From positions 310,001-374,000 of the forward strand of contig NZ_RHHQ01000007.1 of the NCBI RefSeq assembly GCF_003710825.1: a stretch of DNA of 64,000 nucleotides, in the 5' to 3' direction. Source of the DNA: Brevibacillus fluminis (GTDB lineage: Bacteria > Bacillota > Bacilli > Brevibacillales > Brevibacillaceae). Both the position numbers and the translations under genes were made by a program. Of this stretch, positions 7,687-15,710 are shown one piece after another (position 1 is the first letter of the stretch; every line of letters begins with the position of its first letter). The notes beneath the pieces were generated by a model, which was given only the letters and a program-made list of their open reading frames with translations, had not been told where the DNA came from and did no database searches.

Positions 7687-8239
7687 AATTCTCGTGGTGG
7701 ATGACGAACCGATCATCCGCATGGACTTGACAGAAATTCTCCAGCGGGAAGGGTATGAGGTGGTGGCAGAGGCGAAAAACGGCGAGGAAGCCGTCGAACT
7801 CGCCTACCGCCACAAGCCGGATCTGGTGATCATGGACGTGAAGATGCCGGTCATGAATGGGATCAAAGCGGCCGACATCATCCGCAAGTTTTCCCACACA
7901 TCGATTTTGCTATTGACTGCCTACAGCCATCGGGAACTGATCCAGGAGGCACGGCAGTCGGGCGTGACGGCTTATCTGGTGAAGCCGGTGTCCGAGGAGG
8001 ATCTGATCCCCGCAATCGAAATCGCGCTGAGCCAGCGCGACCGGGTCAGCTCGCTCCAGCAAGATATCGAGGACCTGAAGCAAAAGATGGAGGAGCGCAA
8101 AATCGTGGAACGGGCAAAAGGCAAGCTGATGAGCACGCTTCAGCTGGGCGAAGAGGAAGCGTACAAATGGCTGCAGCGTCAAAGCATGGAATCGCGCGTT
8201 TCGATGGCGAAATTGGCACAAGAGCTGCTGAATGCATAA
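7673..8239 (+). CDS. eutV: Response regulator / transcription antiterminator EutV (ANTAR)
   Basis: EutV is a two-component regulator that binds RNA instead of DNA. The receiver domain (1-~120) has the acidic pair VVDDE, the phospho-acceptor aspartate in DLVIMDVKMPVMNG and the KPVSEEDL lysine. A coiled-coil linker follows, then a C-terminal ANTAR three-helix domain (KIVERAKGKLMSTLQLGEEE to SMAKLAQELL). ATG 7673 is preferred to GTG 7664 because AGAGAGG precedes it at the right spacing. A matching RNA target lies 20 bases after its stop, so EutV probably controls the downstream eutABC half. Confidence 0.95.
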   Translation: MSRYKILVVDDEPIIRMDLTEILQREGYEVVAEAKNGEEAVELAYRHKPDLVIMDVKMPVMNGIKAADIIRKFSHTSILLLTAYSHRELIQEARQSGVTAYLVKPVSEEDLIPAIEIALSQRDRVSSLQQDIEDLKQKMEERKIVERAKGKLMSTLQLGEEEAYKWLQRQSMESRVSMAKLAQELLNA

Positions 8240-8258
8240 CCGCGACAAGTACATACGA

Positions 8259-8328
8259 CAAAGCAATGGCGCTTTGGAAAGAAAACGGCTGCATGGTCGC
8301 AGTCTGGTTTCTTTCAAAGCGCCTTTTT
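8259..8328 (+). promoter_or_regulatory. EutV dual-hairpin antitermination site over an intrinsic terminator
   Basis: P1 is CAAAGC-AATGGC-GCTTTG (8259-8276) and P2 is GGCTGC-ATGGTC-GCAGTC (8287-8304, one G-U pair), joined by a 10-nt linker. Both loops are six bases with A at position 1 and G at position 4, the published ANTAR consensus. The competing terminator pairs 8268-8284 with 8308-8323 and ends in TTTTT (8324-8328). The 3' arm of P1 is part of the terminator 5' arm, so P1/P2 and the terminator exclude each other. EutV binding should therefore allow read-through into eutA. All pairings are read directly from the sequence. Confidence 0.9.
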
Positions 8329-8340
8329 GTTTGTGTAAGA

Positions 8341-8363
8341 CTTCTGAACGAAGTTTTTCTTAT
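8341..8363 (+). repeat. Short copy of an intergenic repeat (matches 55319-55341)
   Basis: This 23-base stretch matches 55319-55341 at 22 of 23 positions, including GAAGTTTTTCTTAT. Each copy contains a small CTTC/GAAG hairpin followed by a T-run. The copy near 55 kb is the right end of a MITE-like element, so this may be a remnant. It lies between the EutV site and eutA. Confidence 0.5.
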
Positions 8364-8383
8364 CGAAATGAGTGGGTGAGCGT

Positions 8384-9847
8384 ATGGAGGAGCAATGGAT
8401 CACAAGCGTCGGCATCGATTTGGGCACAAGCACCACCAAGTTCATCGTGAGCCGTTTACGGCTGGGGCGGATGTCGAGCACGTTTTCGCTGCCGCGCTTT
8501 CAGATTGTGGAGCGCCAGCTGCTCTATGCGAGCCCGGTCTATACAACGCCGCTGCTTGATCAGACGCAGATTGATGCGGGGCAGGTTTTTTCCTTGCTGC
8601 AAGCTGAATACCGTGCGGCTGGCATTACGCTGGCCGATGTCGGATCGGGAGCGGTGATCATCACCGGGGAAACGGCGACGAAAGCCAATGCCCAGCAGAT
8701 TGTCCACAAGCTGGCCGAACGCGCAGGCGATTTCGTCGTGGCCACGGCCGGAGCTGATTTGGAGGGGGTATTGGCAGGCAAAGGCGCCGGTGCCGAGACC
8801 CGCTCCAAAGAGATTCGCGGAGTCGTGGCCAATGTCGATATCGGCGGCGGCACCGCTAATGTCGCCTTTTTTGAGCGAGGGCGGGTGATTGCCACCGTAA
8901 CCTTCCATGTGGGTGGCCGGTTGATTCGGCTGTCGGAGCATGGGGAGATCCGCTATCTTTCACCCCATTTGAAAGAGTGGCTTGCGCTAAAAGGGATGGC
9001 AGCTGCAGTTGGGCAGACGATAAGCTTTGACGAGCTGAGGGGGCTCACTAGAGCGCTTGGTGAGAGCATGCTTCGGTATTTGGCAGGTGATTGCGAGACA
9101 AAGGAGGGGCGCAGTCTCGTTTTCGGGAGACAGCTTACCGCGGTTCCGCCGATCGAGGAGATCATGATCTCAGGCGGCGTCGGCCAAATGATGCTGCAGC
9201 CGCCTCCGAAAACGATGGTGGAAACGGCAAGGCATGGCGATATGGGGCCGCTTTTGGCCCAAACGCTGAAAGAGGAATTGCCGCTCTACAGCTGGCGCAT
9301 CGCAGTTCCGCAGCAAACCGTGCGCGCCACCGTCATCGGTGCCGGGATGCAGGCGACAGAGATCAGCGGGTCCACGGTGTTCCTCCATCCCACGCTCTTA
9401 CCGATCAAAAATGTGCCGGTGATCAAGTTGGATTTGGAAGAAAAGCGATACTCGCTGTTGACGGTTGAGTCGTTTCGGCAGTTGGTGGAAGAGTCGATGG
9501 CAACAGCCAGCCGTCTGTTTGAAGGAAAGGGGCCTATTGCCTTTGCATTAAGCGGATTGCCGTACTGCTCCTATGCGACCTTGCAGCTGATCACCGAGGA
9601 ACTAGCAAATGCGTTTCGCCGCTCGTTTCCCGATCATCCGCTCTTTGTGGTCGTATGCGAGCATGACATGGCGAAAGCGCTGGGACAGTCTCTGTCGCTG
9701 CGATGTAAGGGCAAGCCGAATGTGATCTGCATCGATCAGGTCAAAGTCGAACACGGCGATTACATCGACTTAGGCGAGCCGATTTCCGGCACGATGATCC
9801 CTGTTGTCATCAAGACGCTGGCTTTTGCCGACCAGGAAAAGGGGTGA
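8384..9847 (+). CDS. eutA: Ethanolamine ammonia-lyase reactivating factor EutA
   Basis: EutA is an ASKHA-fold chaperone that exchanges damaged cobalamin for adenosylcobalamin on EutBC. The 487-residue protein starts with the phosphate-binding motif GIDLGTSTTKF, and the second motif VVANVDIGGGTANVAFFERG lies at ~150. The region MISGGVGQMM follows at ~260. ATG 8384 is used instead of the in-frame GTG 8372 because it gives the family N-terminus; neither has a strong ribosome site. It is the first gene controlled by the EutV site and is followed four bases later by eutB. Confidence 0.93.
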   Translation: MEEQWITSVGIDLGTSTTKFIVSRLRLGRMSSTFSLPRFQIVERQLLYASPVYTTPLLDQTQIDAGQVFSLLQAEYRAAGITLADVGSGAVIITGETATKANAQQIVHKLAERAGDFVVATAGADLEGVLAGKGAGAETRSKEIRGVVANVDIGGGTANVAFFERGRVIATVTFHVGGRLIRLSEHGEIRYLSPHLKEWLALKGMAAAVGQTISFDELRGLTRALGESMLRYLAGDCETKEGRSLVFGRQLTAVPPIEEIMISGGVGQMMLQPPPKTMVETARHGDMGPLLAQTLKEELPLYSWRIAVPQQTVRATVIGAGMQATEISGSTVFLHPTLLPIKNVPVIKLDLEEKRYSLLTVESFRQLVEESMATASRLFEGKGPIAFALSGLPYCSYATLQLITEELANAFRRSFPDHPLFVVVCEHDMAKALGQSLSLRCKGKPNVICIDQVKVEHGDYIDLGEPISGTMIPVVIKTLAFADQEKG

Positions 9848-9851
9848 AAAG

Positions 9852-11216
9852 ATGAACATGCGCATGACGGTGTTGGGGCAAACCTACCAATTCCGCGACT
9901 TGAAAGAGGTAATGGCCAAAGCGAATGAGGAGCGCTCGGGCGACCAGCTGGCCGGAATCGCCGCTGCCGATTCCCGCGAGCGGATGGCAGCCAAGCTTGT
10001 TTTGGCAGATATGACGCTGGCCGACATCCGCAATCAACCGCTGATTCCGCCTGAGGAGGATGAGGTCTCGCGTGTCATCGAATTGGGCCTCAATGAAAAA
10101 ATTCACGGGGAAATCAAAAATTGGAGCGTAGCTGAGCTGCGCGAATACATCTTGAGCCACAAAACAGGAAGCGACGAACTGAAGCGGATCAGCCGCGGGT
10201 TAACCAGCGAAATGATCGCTGCCGCTGCCAAGCTGATGACCAATCTCGATTTGGTCGCAGGCGCAGCGAAAATCCGCAATGAAACACATTGCAACATCAC
10301 GATCGGACAGCGCGGTGTATTGGCGGGACGCCTCCAGCCGAATCATCCAAATGACAGCATCCAGGGCATCAAGGCGGCGATTTACGAAGGGCTTTCCTAC
10401 GGGATCGGCGATGCGGTGATCGGGATCAATCCGGTGATAGACACGATGGACAGCGTCAAGGACATTTTGCTGATGACCAAGGAAATCATGACGAAATGGG
10501 AAATTCCGACCCAAAACTGCGTGCTTGCCCACATTAGCACACAAATGCGGGCAATCCGGGCGGGTGCACCTGCGGATATGGTGTTTCAAAGCTTGGCGGG
10601 CACGGAGAAAGGAAACCGCGCGTTTGGCATCGATGTCGAGCTCTTGGACGAAGCGAATGAGCTAGTTCATAAGGAAGGGACCTCCACCGGGCCGAACTGC
10701 TGGTATTTCGAGACCGGTCAAGGCTCGGAGCTGTCGTCGGAGGCGAACCACGGGGTCGATCAGGTGACACTGGAAGCCCGCTGCTACGGTCTCGCGCGTA
10801 AATACAAGCCGTTCATCGTCAACACGGTCGTCGGCTTCATCGGTCCCGAGTATTTGTACGACAGCAAGCAGGTAATGCGTGCCGGACTCGAGGACCATTT
10901 CATGGGCAAGCTGCACGGGCTGCCGATGGGGGTGGACATTTGCTACACCAATCACATGAAGGCCGACCAAAATGACATGGACAATTTAGGCGTGCTGCTC
11001 ACGTCTGCGGGCGTTAACTTTTTGATCGGGGTCGCGATGGCGGACGATTGCATGCTGAACTACCAGTCGACCAGCTTTCATGACATCGCGACATTGCGCG
11101 AGCTGTTCGGCATGCGTCCGGCTCCAGCCTTCGAGCGGTGGCTGGAGCGGCAGGGCATTATGGAAAACGGAAGGCTGACGCCACAGGCGGGCGATCCAAC
11201 GATCTTTTTAGCCTAA
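9852..11216 (+). CDS. eutB: Ethanolamine ammonia-lyase large subunit EutB
   Basis: EutB holds the active site of the adenosylcobalamin-dependent lyase that splits ethanolamine into acetaldehyde and ammonia. The 454-residue protein has the normal length and TIM-barrel segments such as KIRNETHCNITIGQRGVLAG, LSYGIGDAVIGINPV, GPNCWYFETGQGSELSSEAN and GLPMGVDICYTNH. ATG 9852 follows AAAAGGGGTG. An upstream in-frame start (9804) lies within eutA and is rejected. It is coupled with eutA and eutC. Confidence 0.96.
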   Translation: MNMRMTVLGQTYQFRDLKEVMAKANEERSGDQLAGIAAADSRERMAAKLVLADMTLADIRNQPLIPPEEDEVSRVIELGLNEKIHGEIKNWSVAELREYILSHKTGSDELKRISRGLTSEMIAAAAKLMTNLDLVAGAAKIRNETHCNITIGQRGVLAGRLQPNHPNDSIQGIKAAIYEGLSYGIGDAVIGINPVIDTMDSVKDILLMTKEIMTKWEIPTQNCVLAHISTQMRAIRAGAPADMVFQSLAGTEKGNRAFGIDVELLDEANELVHKEGTSTGPNCWYFETGQGSELSSEANHGVDQVTLEARCYGLARKYKPFIVNTVVGFIGPEYLYDSKQVMRAGLEDHFMGKLHGLPMGVDICYTNHMKADQNDMDNLGVLLTSAGVNFLIGVAMADDCMLNYQSTSFHDIATLRELFGMRPAPAFERWLERQGIMENGRLTPQAGDPTIFLA

Positions 11217-11240
11217 TGGGAGAGCGGGGTGACAAGTGAG

Positions 11241-12185
11241 ATGAAGATGGAACAGGAACTCGATCGATTGGTAGACAAAGTGATGGCGGAGCTGGCGAAA
11301 AAACTGGCGGAAGCAGAAGGCAGCGGAAAGGCGGCGACAGTGAGTATTCAGTCAGCACAGTTGCGTTCCCAGGAGGATACCCAGCCTGCAACGTTGTCAG
11401 CCGAGCAGTCGTTGAGCGACAGGCTCAGCCAGCTGCTGTTTGACGAAGTAGATCCAGCCCGCGTCGCTAATATTCCCGAGCCGCGCTGGAAGGAAGGATT
11501 GGAGGAGCTCCTTGCGAGCACCCCTGGCCGCATCGGGGTATGGCGCACAGGGACGCGTCCGCTGACCAAAACCATGCTCCAGCTGCGCGTCGACCATGCC
11601 GCGGCCGTCGATGCTGTGTACGGGGAAGTCAGCGAGGGACTGCTGCAAGAGTTTCGGCTGTTTTCCGTGGAAACAACTCACGAAAACACGGAAACGTATT
11701 TGAAACGGCCGGATTTGGGGCGGATCATTACCGAGCAGGGTGTATCGCTGATCAAAGAGCGCTGCAAGATGAAACCGCAGGTGCAGGTCGTCGTGTCCGA
11801 CGGCTTGTCGGCGAGCGCGGTGGAAGCAAATTTGCGCGATGTGTACCCGGCGCTGCTTGACTCGTTGGCTTCTTATGGGCTCAGTGTTGGAACGCCGTTT
11901 TTCGTCAAAGGCGGGCGGGTAGCCTGCATGGACCACATCGGCGAGATTTTGCAGCCGGATGTATTCGTGCTGCTGATCGGCGAGCGCCCCGGACTGGTGA
12001 CGGCCAATTCCATGAGTGCCTACATGTGCTACCGTCCGCGGAGAGGAACCGTCGAATCGGACCGCACCGTGATCTCCAATATCCATCGCGGAGGGACCTC
12101 GCCTGTAGAAGCAGGCGCGCACATCGGCACGGTCTTGAAAAAAATGCTCGAACAGCAGGCGAGCGGCGTGAAGCTCAGCCTGTAA
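11241..12185 (+). CDS. eutC: Ethanolamine ammonia-lyase small subunit EutC
   Basis: EutC completes the cobalamin-binding site of the lyase. The 314-residue sequence contains RIGVWRTGTRPLTKTMLQLR, VVVSDGLSASAVEAN, VLLIGERPGLVTANSMSAYM and SNIHRGGTSPVEAGAHIG, all typical. The N-terminus (MEQELDRLVDKVMAELAKKL from residue 3) is an amphipathic helix followed by a variable linker, like the encapsulation signal known at the start of Salmonella EutC. Possible starts are GTG 11229, ATG 11241 and ATG 11247. The second has GGGGTGA eight bases upstream. Confidence 0.95.
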   Translation: MKMEQELDRLVDKVMAELAKKLAEAEGSGKAATVSIQSAQLRSQEDTQPATLSAEQSLSDRLSQLLFDEVDPARVANIPEPRWKEGLEELLASTPGRIGVWRTGTRPLTKTMLQLRVDHAAAVDAVYGEVSEGLLQEFRLFSVETTHENTETYLKRPDLGRIITEQGVSLIKERCKMKPQVQVVVSDGLSASAVEANLRDVYPALLDSLASYGLSVGTPFFVKGGRVACMDHIGEILQPDVFVLLIGERPGLVTANSMSAYMCYRPRRGTVESDRTVISNIHRGGTSPVEAGAHIGTVLKKMLEQQASGVKLSL

Positions 12186-12221
12186 GTCAAAACGCGTGAG
12201 ATGAAGGGAGGTGAGGGAGGC

Positions 12222-12359
12222 ATGTTTGCGCTGGGGATTATCATTTTGCTGCTTACTGCTGCGGTGGCGGTCGCCATATTCATCAAAGCAAATCAGTCGG
12301 TTCGCAATTTTGACGAGCGGAAACACGAAAGCTTTATCGGGTCCAAAAAACACGGATGA
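12222..12359 (+). CDS. 45-residue single-span membrane peptide in the eut operon
   Basis: This small gene has a very strong ribosome site (GGGAGGTGAGGGAGG, 12206-12220) directly before ATG 12222. The peptide has one hydrophobic span (FALGIIILLLTAAVAVAIFI, residues 2-21) and a charged, probably cytosolic tail (FDERKHESFIGSKKHG). Its stop lies 26 bases before the permease start. Small one-span partners of APC or NSS transporters are known (for example MetS with MetP), so a transporter-accessory role is a fair guess but unproven. I do not recognise a named family. Confidence 0.75.
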   Translation: MFALGIIILLLTAAVAVAIFIKANQSVRNFDERKHESFIGSKKHG

Positions 12360-12385
12360 GAGGTAGCGAAAGGAGGAACAAGGTG

Positions 12386-13942
12386 ATGCAAGGGTCTAAC
12401 CGTAGTAACCAGCTGCAGGAAGATAAACAATATTTGCACCAATTTGGCTATGCCCAGGAGCTGCTGCGGGACATGGGCGGCTTCTCCAACTTCGCGATTT
12501 CCTTTTCAACGATTTCCATTTTGACCGGTGCCGTATCGTTGTACGGCCACGGGCTCTTATACGGCGGGCCGGGGATGATGGGCTTTGGTTGGCCGATCGT
12601 TTCACTCTTTGTCTTGCTGGTCGCAGCCTCGATGGCGGAGCTCGCCTCGGCGATTCCGACGGCGGGTGCGCTTTACCACTGGGCGGCGATTCTCGGCAGC
12701 AAACGATGGGGCTGGTATACCGCATGGATCAATCTGATCGGGATGGTAGGGATTGTGGCCGGGATCGAATATTCGGTGGCGACGTTTGCCGACCCGCTGC
12801 TCGGTGCGTCGTTCGGCTATGAATCCACCACAACGACGACGATGATCCTGTTTGCCATCACGCTGTTGATTCACGGAATTTTCAACCATGTCGGCATTAA
12901 GCTGGTCGCCAAATTGAACGACTTCTCTGCCTGGTATCATATCGGTGTCGTGCTCATTTTATTCGTTAGTTTGGCGTTCTTCACCAAAGACAAGCTGCAG
13001 CCGGTCGAATACTTGTTCCAAGTCGGTCAGACGTTTTCCGACAAGCCGTATCTGCTGGCCTTTTTGATTGGCTTGCTGCAAGCGCAGTGGACCTATACCG
13101 GCTATGACGCCTCGGCGCATACGATCGAGGAAACGGTCAATCCGCGCGTACGCGCACCGTGGGGGATCTTCAGCGCTGTTGCGTTTTCGTTCGTTTTCGG
13201 CTTTATCATGCTGGCGATGGTGACGCTCTCGATCAAAGACGCGGGTGCCGCTGTCGGCGAAAGCAACCCGTTCATCTATATCATCAGCCAAGCGCTGGGC
13301 GGCACATTCGGAAGCGTGGTCCTGTGGCTGGTCACCTTGGCGATGTTTTTCTGCGGCTGCTCCGGGATCACGTCGTTCTCCCGCATGATGTATGCGTTTT
13401 CACGCGATAACGGGATGCCGTTGTCCCGCCATTGGGCGCAAATCTCGAAAAAATACCGCACACCGGCGAAAGCGATCTGGCTGGTCGTCATCCTTTCCTT
13501 TGCACTCGCGCTGTTTGACAGCATCATGAAGATGATCAATCCTGATACGAGCTACAGCACGCTTGCCTTCCTCACCGCCGTTTCGGTTGTGGGCTTGTAT
13601 GTGTCCTACGGCATCCCCGTCTATCTCAAGCTGGTTGCAGAAGGCAAGGGTCTGTTCAAACAAAAGCACTACGGCCCGTGGAATTTGGGCAAATGGAGCA
13701 AGCCGATCAATGTGCTGACACTTCTCTGGATCGTATTCATTTCCATTCTGATGATCGTCCCGCCAAACCAAAACGCCGCCTACGCCCTGATCGGTATGTT
13801 CGTGCTGCTTTTGATCATGGACTATGGCTACTACAAAAAGAATTTCCAAGGCCCGGAAGCCGCGCTCAATGTCTCCATGGAAGAAATTTTGCGCAGGGAA
13901 GCACAGTATACAGAAGAACAAGGCGAAAATTTCAAGGCATAA
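12386..13942 (+). CDS. APC-superfamily permease, probable ethanolamine importer
   Basis: The 518-residue protein has about 12 membrane spans. It carries the APC opening of the amino-acid/choline (ACT) branch: QELLRDMGGFSNFAISFSTI, then ASAIPTAGALYHWAA and QAQWTYTGYDASAHTIEETV. The family moves amino acids, polyamines or choline-like amines. Its place at the end of the eut operon, where EutH is usual, suggests ethanolamine uptake; this is inference. ATG 12386 follows AAAGGAGG (12369-12375). A terminator follows the stop. Confidence 0.85.
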   Translation: MQGSNRSNQLQEDKQYLHQFGYAQELLRDMGGFSNFAISFSTISILTGAVSLYGHGLLYGGPGMMGFGWPIVSLFVLLVAASMAELASAIPTAGALYHWAAILGSKRWGWYTAWINLIGMVGIVAGIEYSVATFADPLLGASFGYESTTTTTMILFAITLLIHGIFNHVGIKLVAKLNDFSAWYHIGVVLILFVSLAFFTKDKLQPVEYLFQVGQTFSDKPYLLAFLIGLLQAQWTYTGYDASAHTIEETVNPRVRAPWGIFSAVAFSFVFGFIMLAMVTLSIKDAGAAVGESNPFIYIISQALGGTFGSVVLWLVTLAMFFCGCSGITSFSRMMYAFSRDNGMPLSRHWAQISKKYRTPAKAIWLVVILSFALALFDSIMKMINPDTSYSTLAFLTAVSVVGLYVSYGIPVYLKLVAEGKGLFKQKHYGPWNLGKWSKPINVLTLLWIVFISILMIVPPNQNAAYALIGMFVLLLIMDYGYYKKNFQGPEAALNVSMEEILRREAQYTEEQGENFKA

Positions 13943-13949
13943 TCACACA

Positions 13950-13993
13950 AAATAGGCCCGATTCGGCTCATCATGCCGAAATCGGGCTATTTC
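13950..13993 (+). terminator. Terminator-like hairpin ending the eut operon
   Basis: An 18-bp near-perfect stem pairs AAATAGGCCCGATTCGGC with the arm ending GAAATCGGGCTATTT. The loop is TCATCAT. The following T-run is weak, but the A-rich left flank would allow function on both strands. Confidence 0.7.
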
Positions 13994-14070
13994 GTTGAAA
14001 AAAATTTTTAGGCCTGATCGGCTCGATGAATAGGGGAGGCACTTTGCATCCGTTCAAGATATGGGTGAAT

Positions 14071-14116
14071 GCAACCCATTTGTTGAAATGGTCAGAAAAC
14101 ACAAAAAATGGGTTGC
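14071..14116. promoter_or_regulatory. 11-bp inverted repeat overlapping the iclR promoter
   Basis: GCAACCCATTT (14071-14081) is repeated inverted as AAATGGGTTGC (14106-14116) with a 24-bp spacer. The right arm runs into the -35 box of the promoter below. It is a candidate operator or activator site for the IclR-type regulator. Confidence 0.55.
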
Positions 14117-14141
14117 GTTTTGCCAGCTGGAAAAATATAAT
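14113..14141 (+). promoter_or_regulatory. Candidate sigma-A promoter for the iclR-type gene
   Basis: TTGCGT (14113-14118) and TATAAT (14136-14141) are separated by 17 bp. The predicted start is near 14148, just before the palindromes at 14163-14186. Confidence 0.7.
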
Positions 14142-14162
14142 AAGCCTGTAAGTTAATATTTG

Positions 14163-14186
14163 CGAACGACGTTCGACAATGTCGAA
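14163..14186. promoter_or_regulatory. Overlapping palindromes in the iclR leader (candidate operator)
   Basis: CGAAC-GAC-GTTCG (14163-14175) overlaps TTCGACA-A-TGTCGAA (14172-14186). Both are perfect. They lie downstream of the promoter and 17 bases before the gene start, a place typical of autorepression. Confidence 0.55.
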
Positions 14187-14202
14187 TGAGGAAGGAGGGG
14201 AA

Positions 14203-14967
14203 ATGAGCGAGCGATACATTCAATCGGTAGACCGCGCGATTGACATTCTGGAGTTGTTTACACCTACCGTCATGGAGCTTAGTGTCAAGGAAATCAGCGA
14301 CAGGCTGCAGTTGTCCAAAAGCACGGTACACGGATTAATTAAGACGTTGGAGCACAGAGGGTATTTGGAGCAGAGCCCGGTCGATCAGAAGTATAAGCTG
14401 GGGCTTCGTCTGTTCGAACTGGGAAACCTCGTCGGCGGGGGAATGGAACTGAGAAAGCTGGCACATCCCATCATTCGGGAGCTGGTGGAAAAGCTGCAGG
14501 AGACGGTGCATCTGGTCGTTCTCGACGAAACCGAGATCGTCTATGTGGAGAAACTGGAAGGACCTGGAGCGCTCCGCATGTATTCACAGATCGGCAAGCG
14601 TGCGCCGCTTTATTGCACAGGGGTAGGCAAGGCGATCTTTGCATTTCTTGACGAGAAAAAGCAGGAAGAGATTCTATCGAGGACGGATTTGAAAGCGTTC
14701 ACTTCCTACACCCTGACCGATCCTACTGAGATCCGCAATCATATGCAGGAGATTCGCGAACGCGGCTATGCGATCGATGATGAGGAGATAGAACTTGGTC
14801 TAAAATGTGTCGCAGCGCCGATTTTTAACCACCTGGGCGAAGTAGTGGCCTCGATCAGCTGCGCTGGTCCGAATTTCCGTTTTTCTGCAGAAAAAATGGA
14901 GCACATCATCGCCGAAATAAAGAAAGCAGCACAAGAGCTGTCAAAAAAATTAGGATATCGAGTGTAG
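14203..14967 (+). CDS. IclR-family transcriptional regulator of the 3-hydroxyanthranilate operon
   Basis: The 254-residue protein has an N-terminal winged helix (residues ~5-65; SVDRAIDILELFTP, SVKEISDRLQLSKSTVHGLI) and a C-terminal IclR effector domain (LHLVVLDETEIVYVEKLEGP, RAPLYCTGVGKAIFAFL, ISCAGPNFRFS). IclR proteins often control aromatic catabolism and bind ring-cleavage metabolites. It precedes the catabolic genes by 212 bp on the same strand. ATG 14203 is chosen over 14179 because GGAAGGAGGGG lies just before it. Confidence 0.9.
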   Translation: MSERYIQSVDRAIDILELFTPTVMELSVKEISDRLQLSKSTVHGLIKTLEHRGYLEQSPVDQKYKLGLRLFELGNLVGGGMELRKLAHPIIRELVEKLQETVHLVVLDETEIVYVEKLEGPGALRMYSQIGKRAPLYCTGVGKAIFAFLDEKKQEEILSRTDLKAFTSYTLTDPTEIRNHMQEIRERGYAIDDEEIELGLKCVAAPIFNHLGEVVASISCAGPNFRFSAEKMEHIIAEIKKAAQELSKKLGYRV

Positions 14968-15179
14968 GAAACAAAAAAAGACTTCATCCCCGAGCATTGC
15001 GCATTTTCAAGCGGCCAACGAGAAAAGGCATGGGAATAAAGTCAATCTATGCTATTCGTCAAAAAGGAAGAGAAACCTGCTGCTGGCTTTAAAAAGCTTT
15101 GGGTGGCAGGTAGATTTCATAACATTGCATTGAAAGAAACGCATTCCAATCGTCAATTGAAAAATGGGGAGGCCATATT

Positions 15180-15710
15180 ATGATCAAGCCTATCAATCTG
15201 TGGAAATTCATTGAGGAAAACAAAGACAGTTTGAAACCGCCGGTGAACAACAAGGTGATCTGGAAAGACGCCGAATTGATGGTGATGATTTTGGGCGGCC
15301 CCAACAAGCGCCGCGATTTCCACGTCGATCCGTCCGAAGAAGTGTTCTACCAATTAAAAGGCGACTGCTATGTGGAAATCATCAATGCCGAAGGGAAACG
15401 CGAGGTTGTGACGGTCAAGGAAGGGGAGATGTTCCTCCTGCCTGCCAATGTACCGCATTCCCCGCACCGCGTGCCAGACACCATCGGGCTTGTCATCGAA
15501 CGCAACCGCGCACAGGGTGAGCTGGAAGATTTCGTCTGGTTCTGCGATCAATGCGACGCTGAAATGCACCGCACTCGAGTGCAATTGACCAATATTGAAG
15601 TTCAGGTGAAAGAAGCGATCAACGCTTTTAACTCCAGCCAGGATCTGCGTACATGCAAATCTTGCGGCCATGTAATGCCAGAGGAAGTGACAGAATGGCA
15701 GGTCAAGTAA
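15180..15710 (+). CDS. nbaC: 3-Hydroxyanthranilate 3,4-dioxygenase
   Basis: This non-haem iron cupin opens the ring of 3-hydroxyanthranilate to 2-amino-3-carboxymuconate semialdehyde. The 176-residue form has the iron ligands in RRDFHVDPSEEVFYQLKGD and the later cupin motif FLLPANVPHSPHRV. The bacterial-type C-terminal rubredoxin-like site has two CxxC pairs (CDQC and CKSC). It is the first structural gene after the regulator and overlaps the decarboxylase gene by 16 bases. The 212-bp upstream gap contains imperfect hairpins (about 14980-15054 and 15076-15112) but no clear terminator. Confidence 0.95.
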   Translation: MIKPINLWKFIEENKDSLKPPVNNKVIWKDAELMVMILGGPNKRRDFHVDPSEEVFYQLKGDCYVEIINAEGKREVVTVKEGEMFLLPANVPHSPHRVPDTIGLVIERNRAQGELEDFVWFCDQCDAEMHRTRVQLTNIEVQVKEAINAFNSSQDLRTCKSCGHVMPEEVTEWQVK

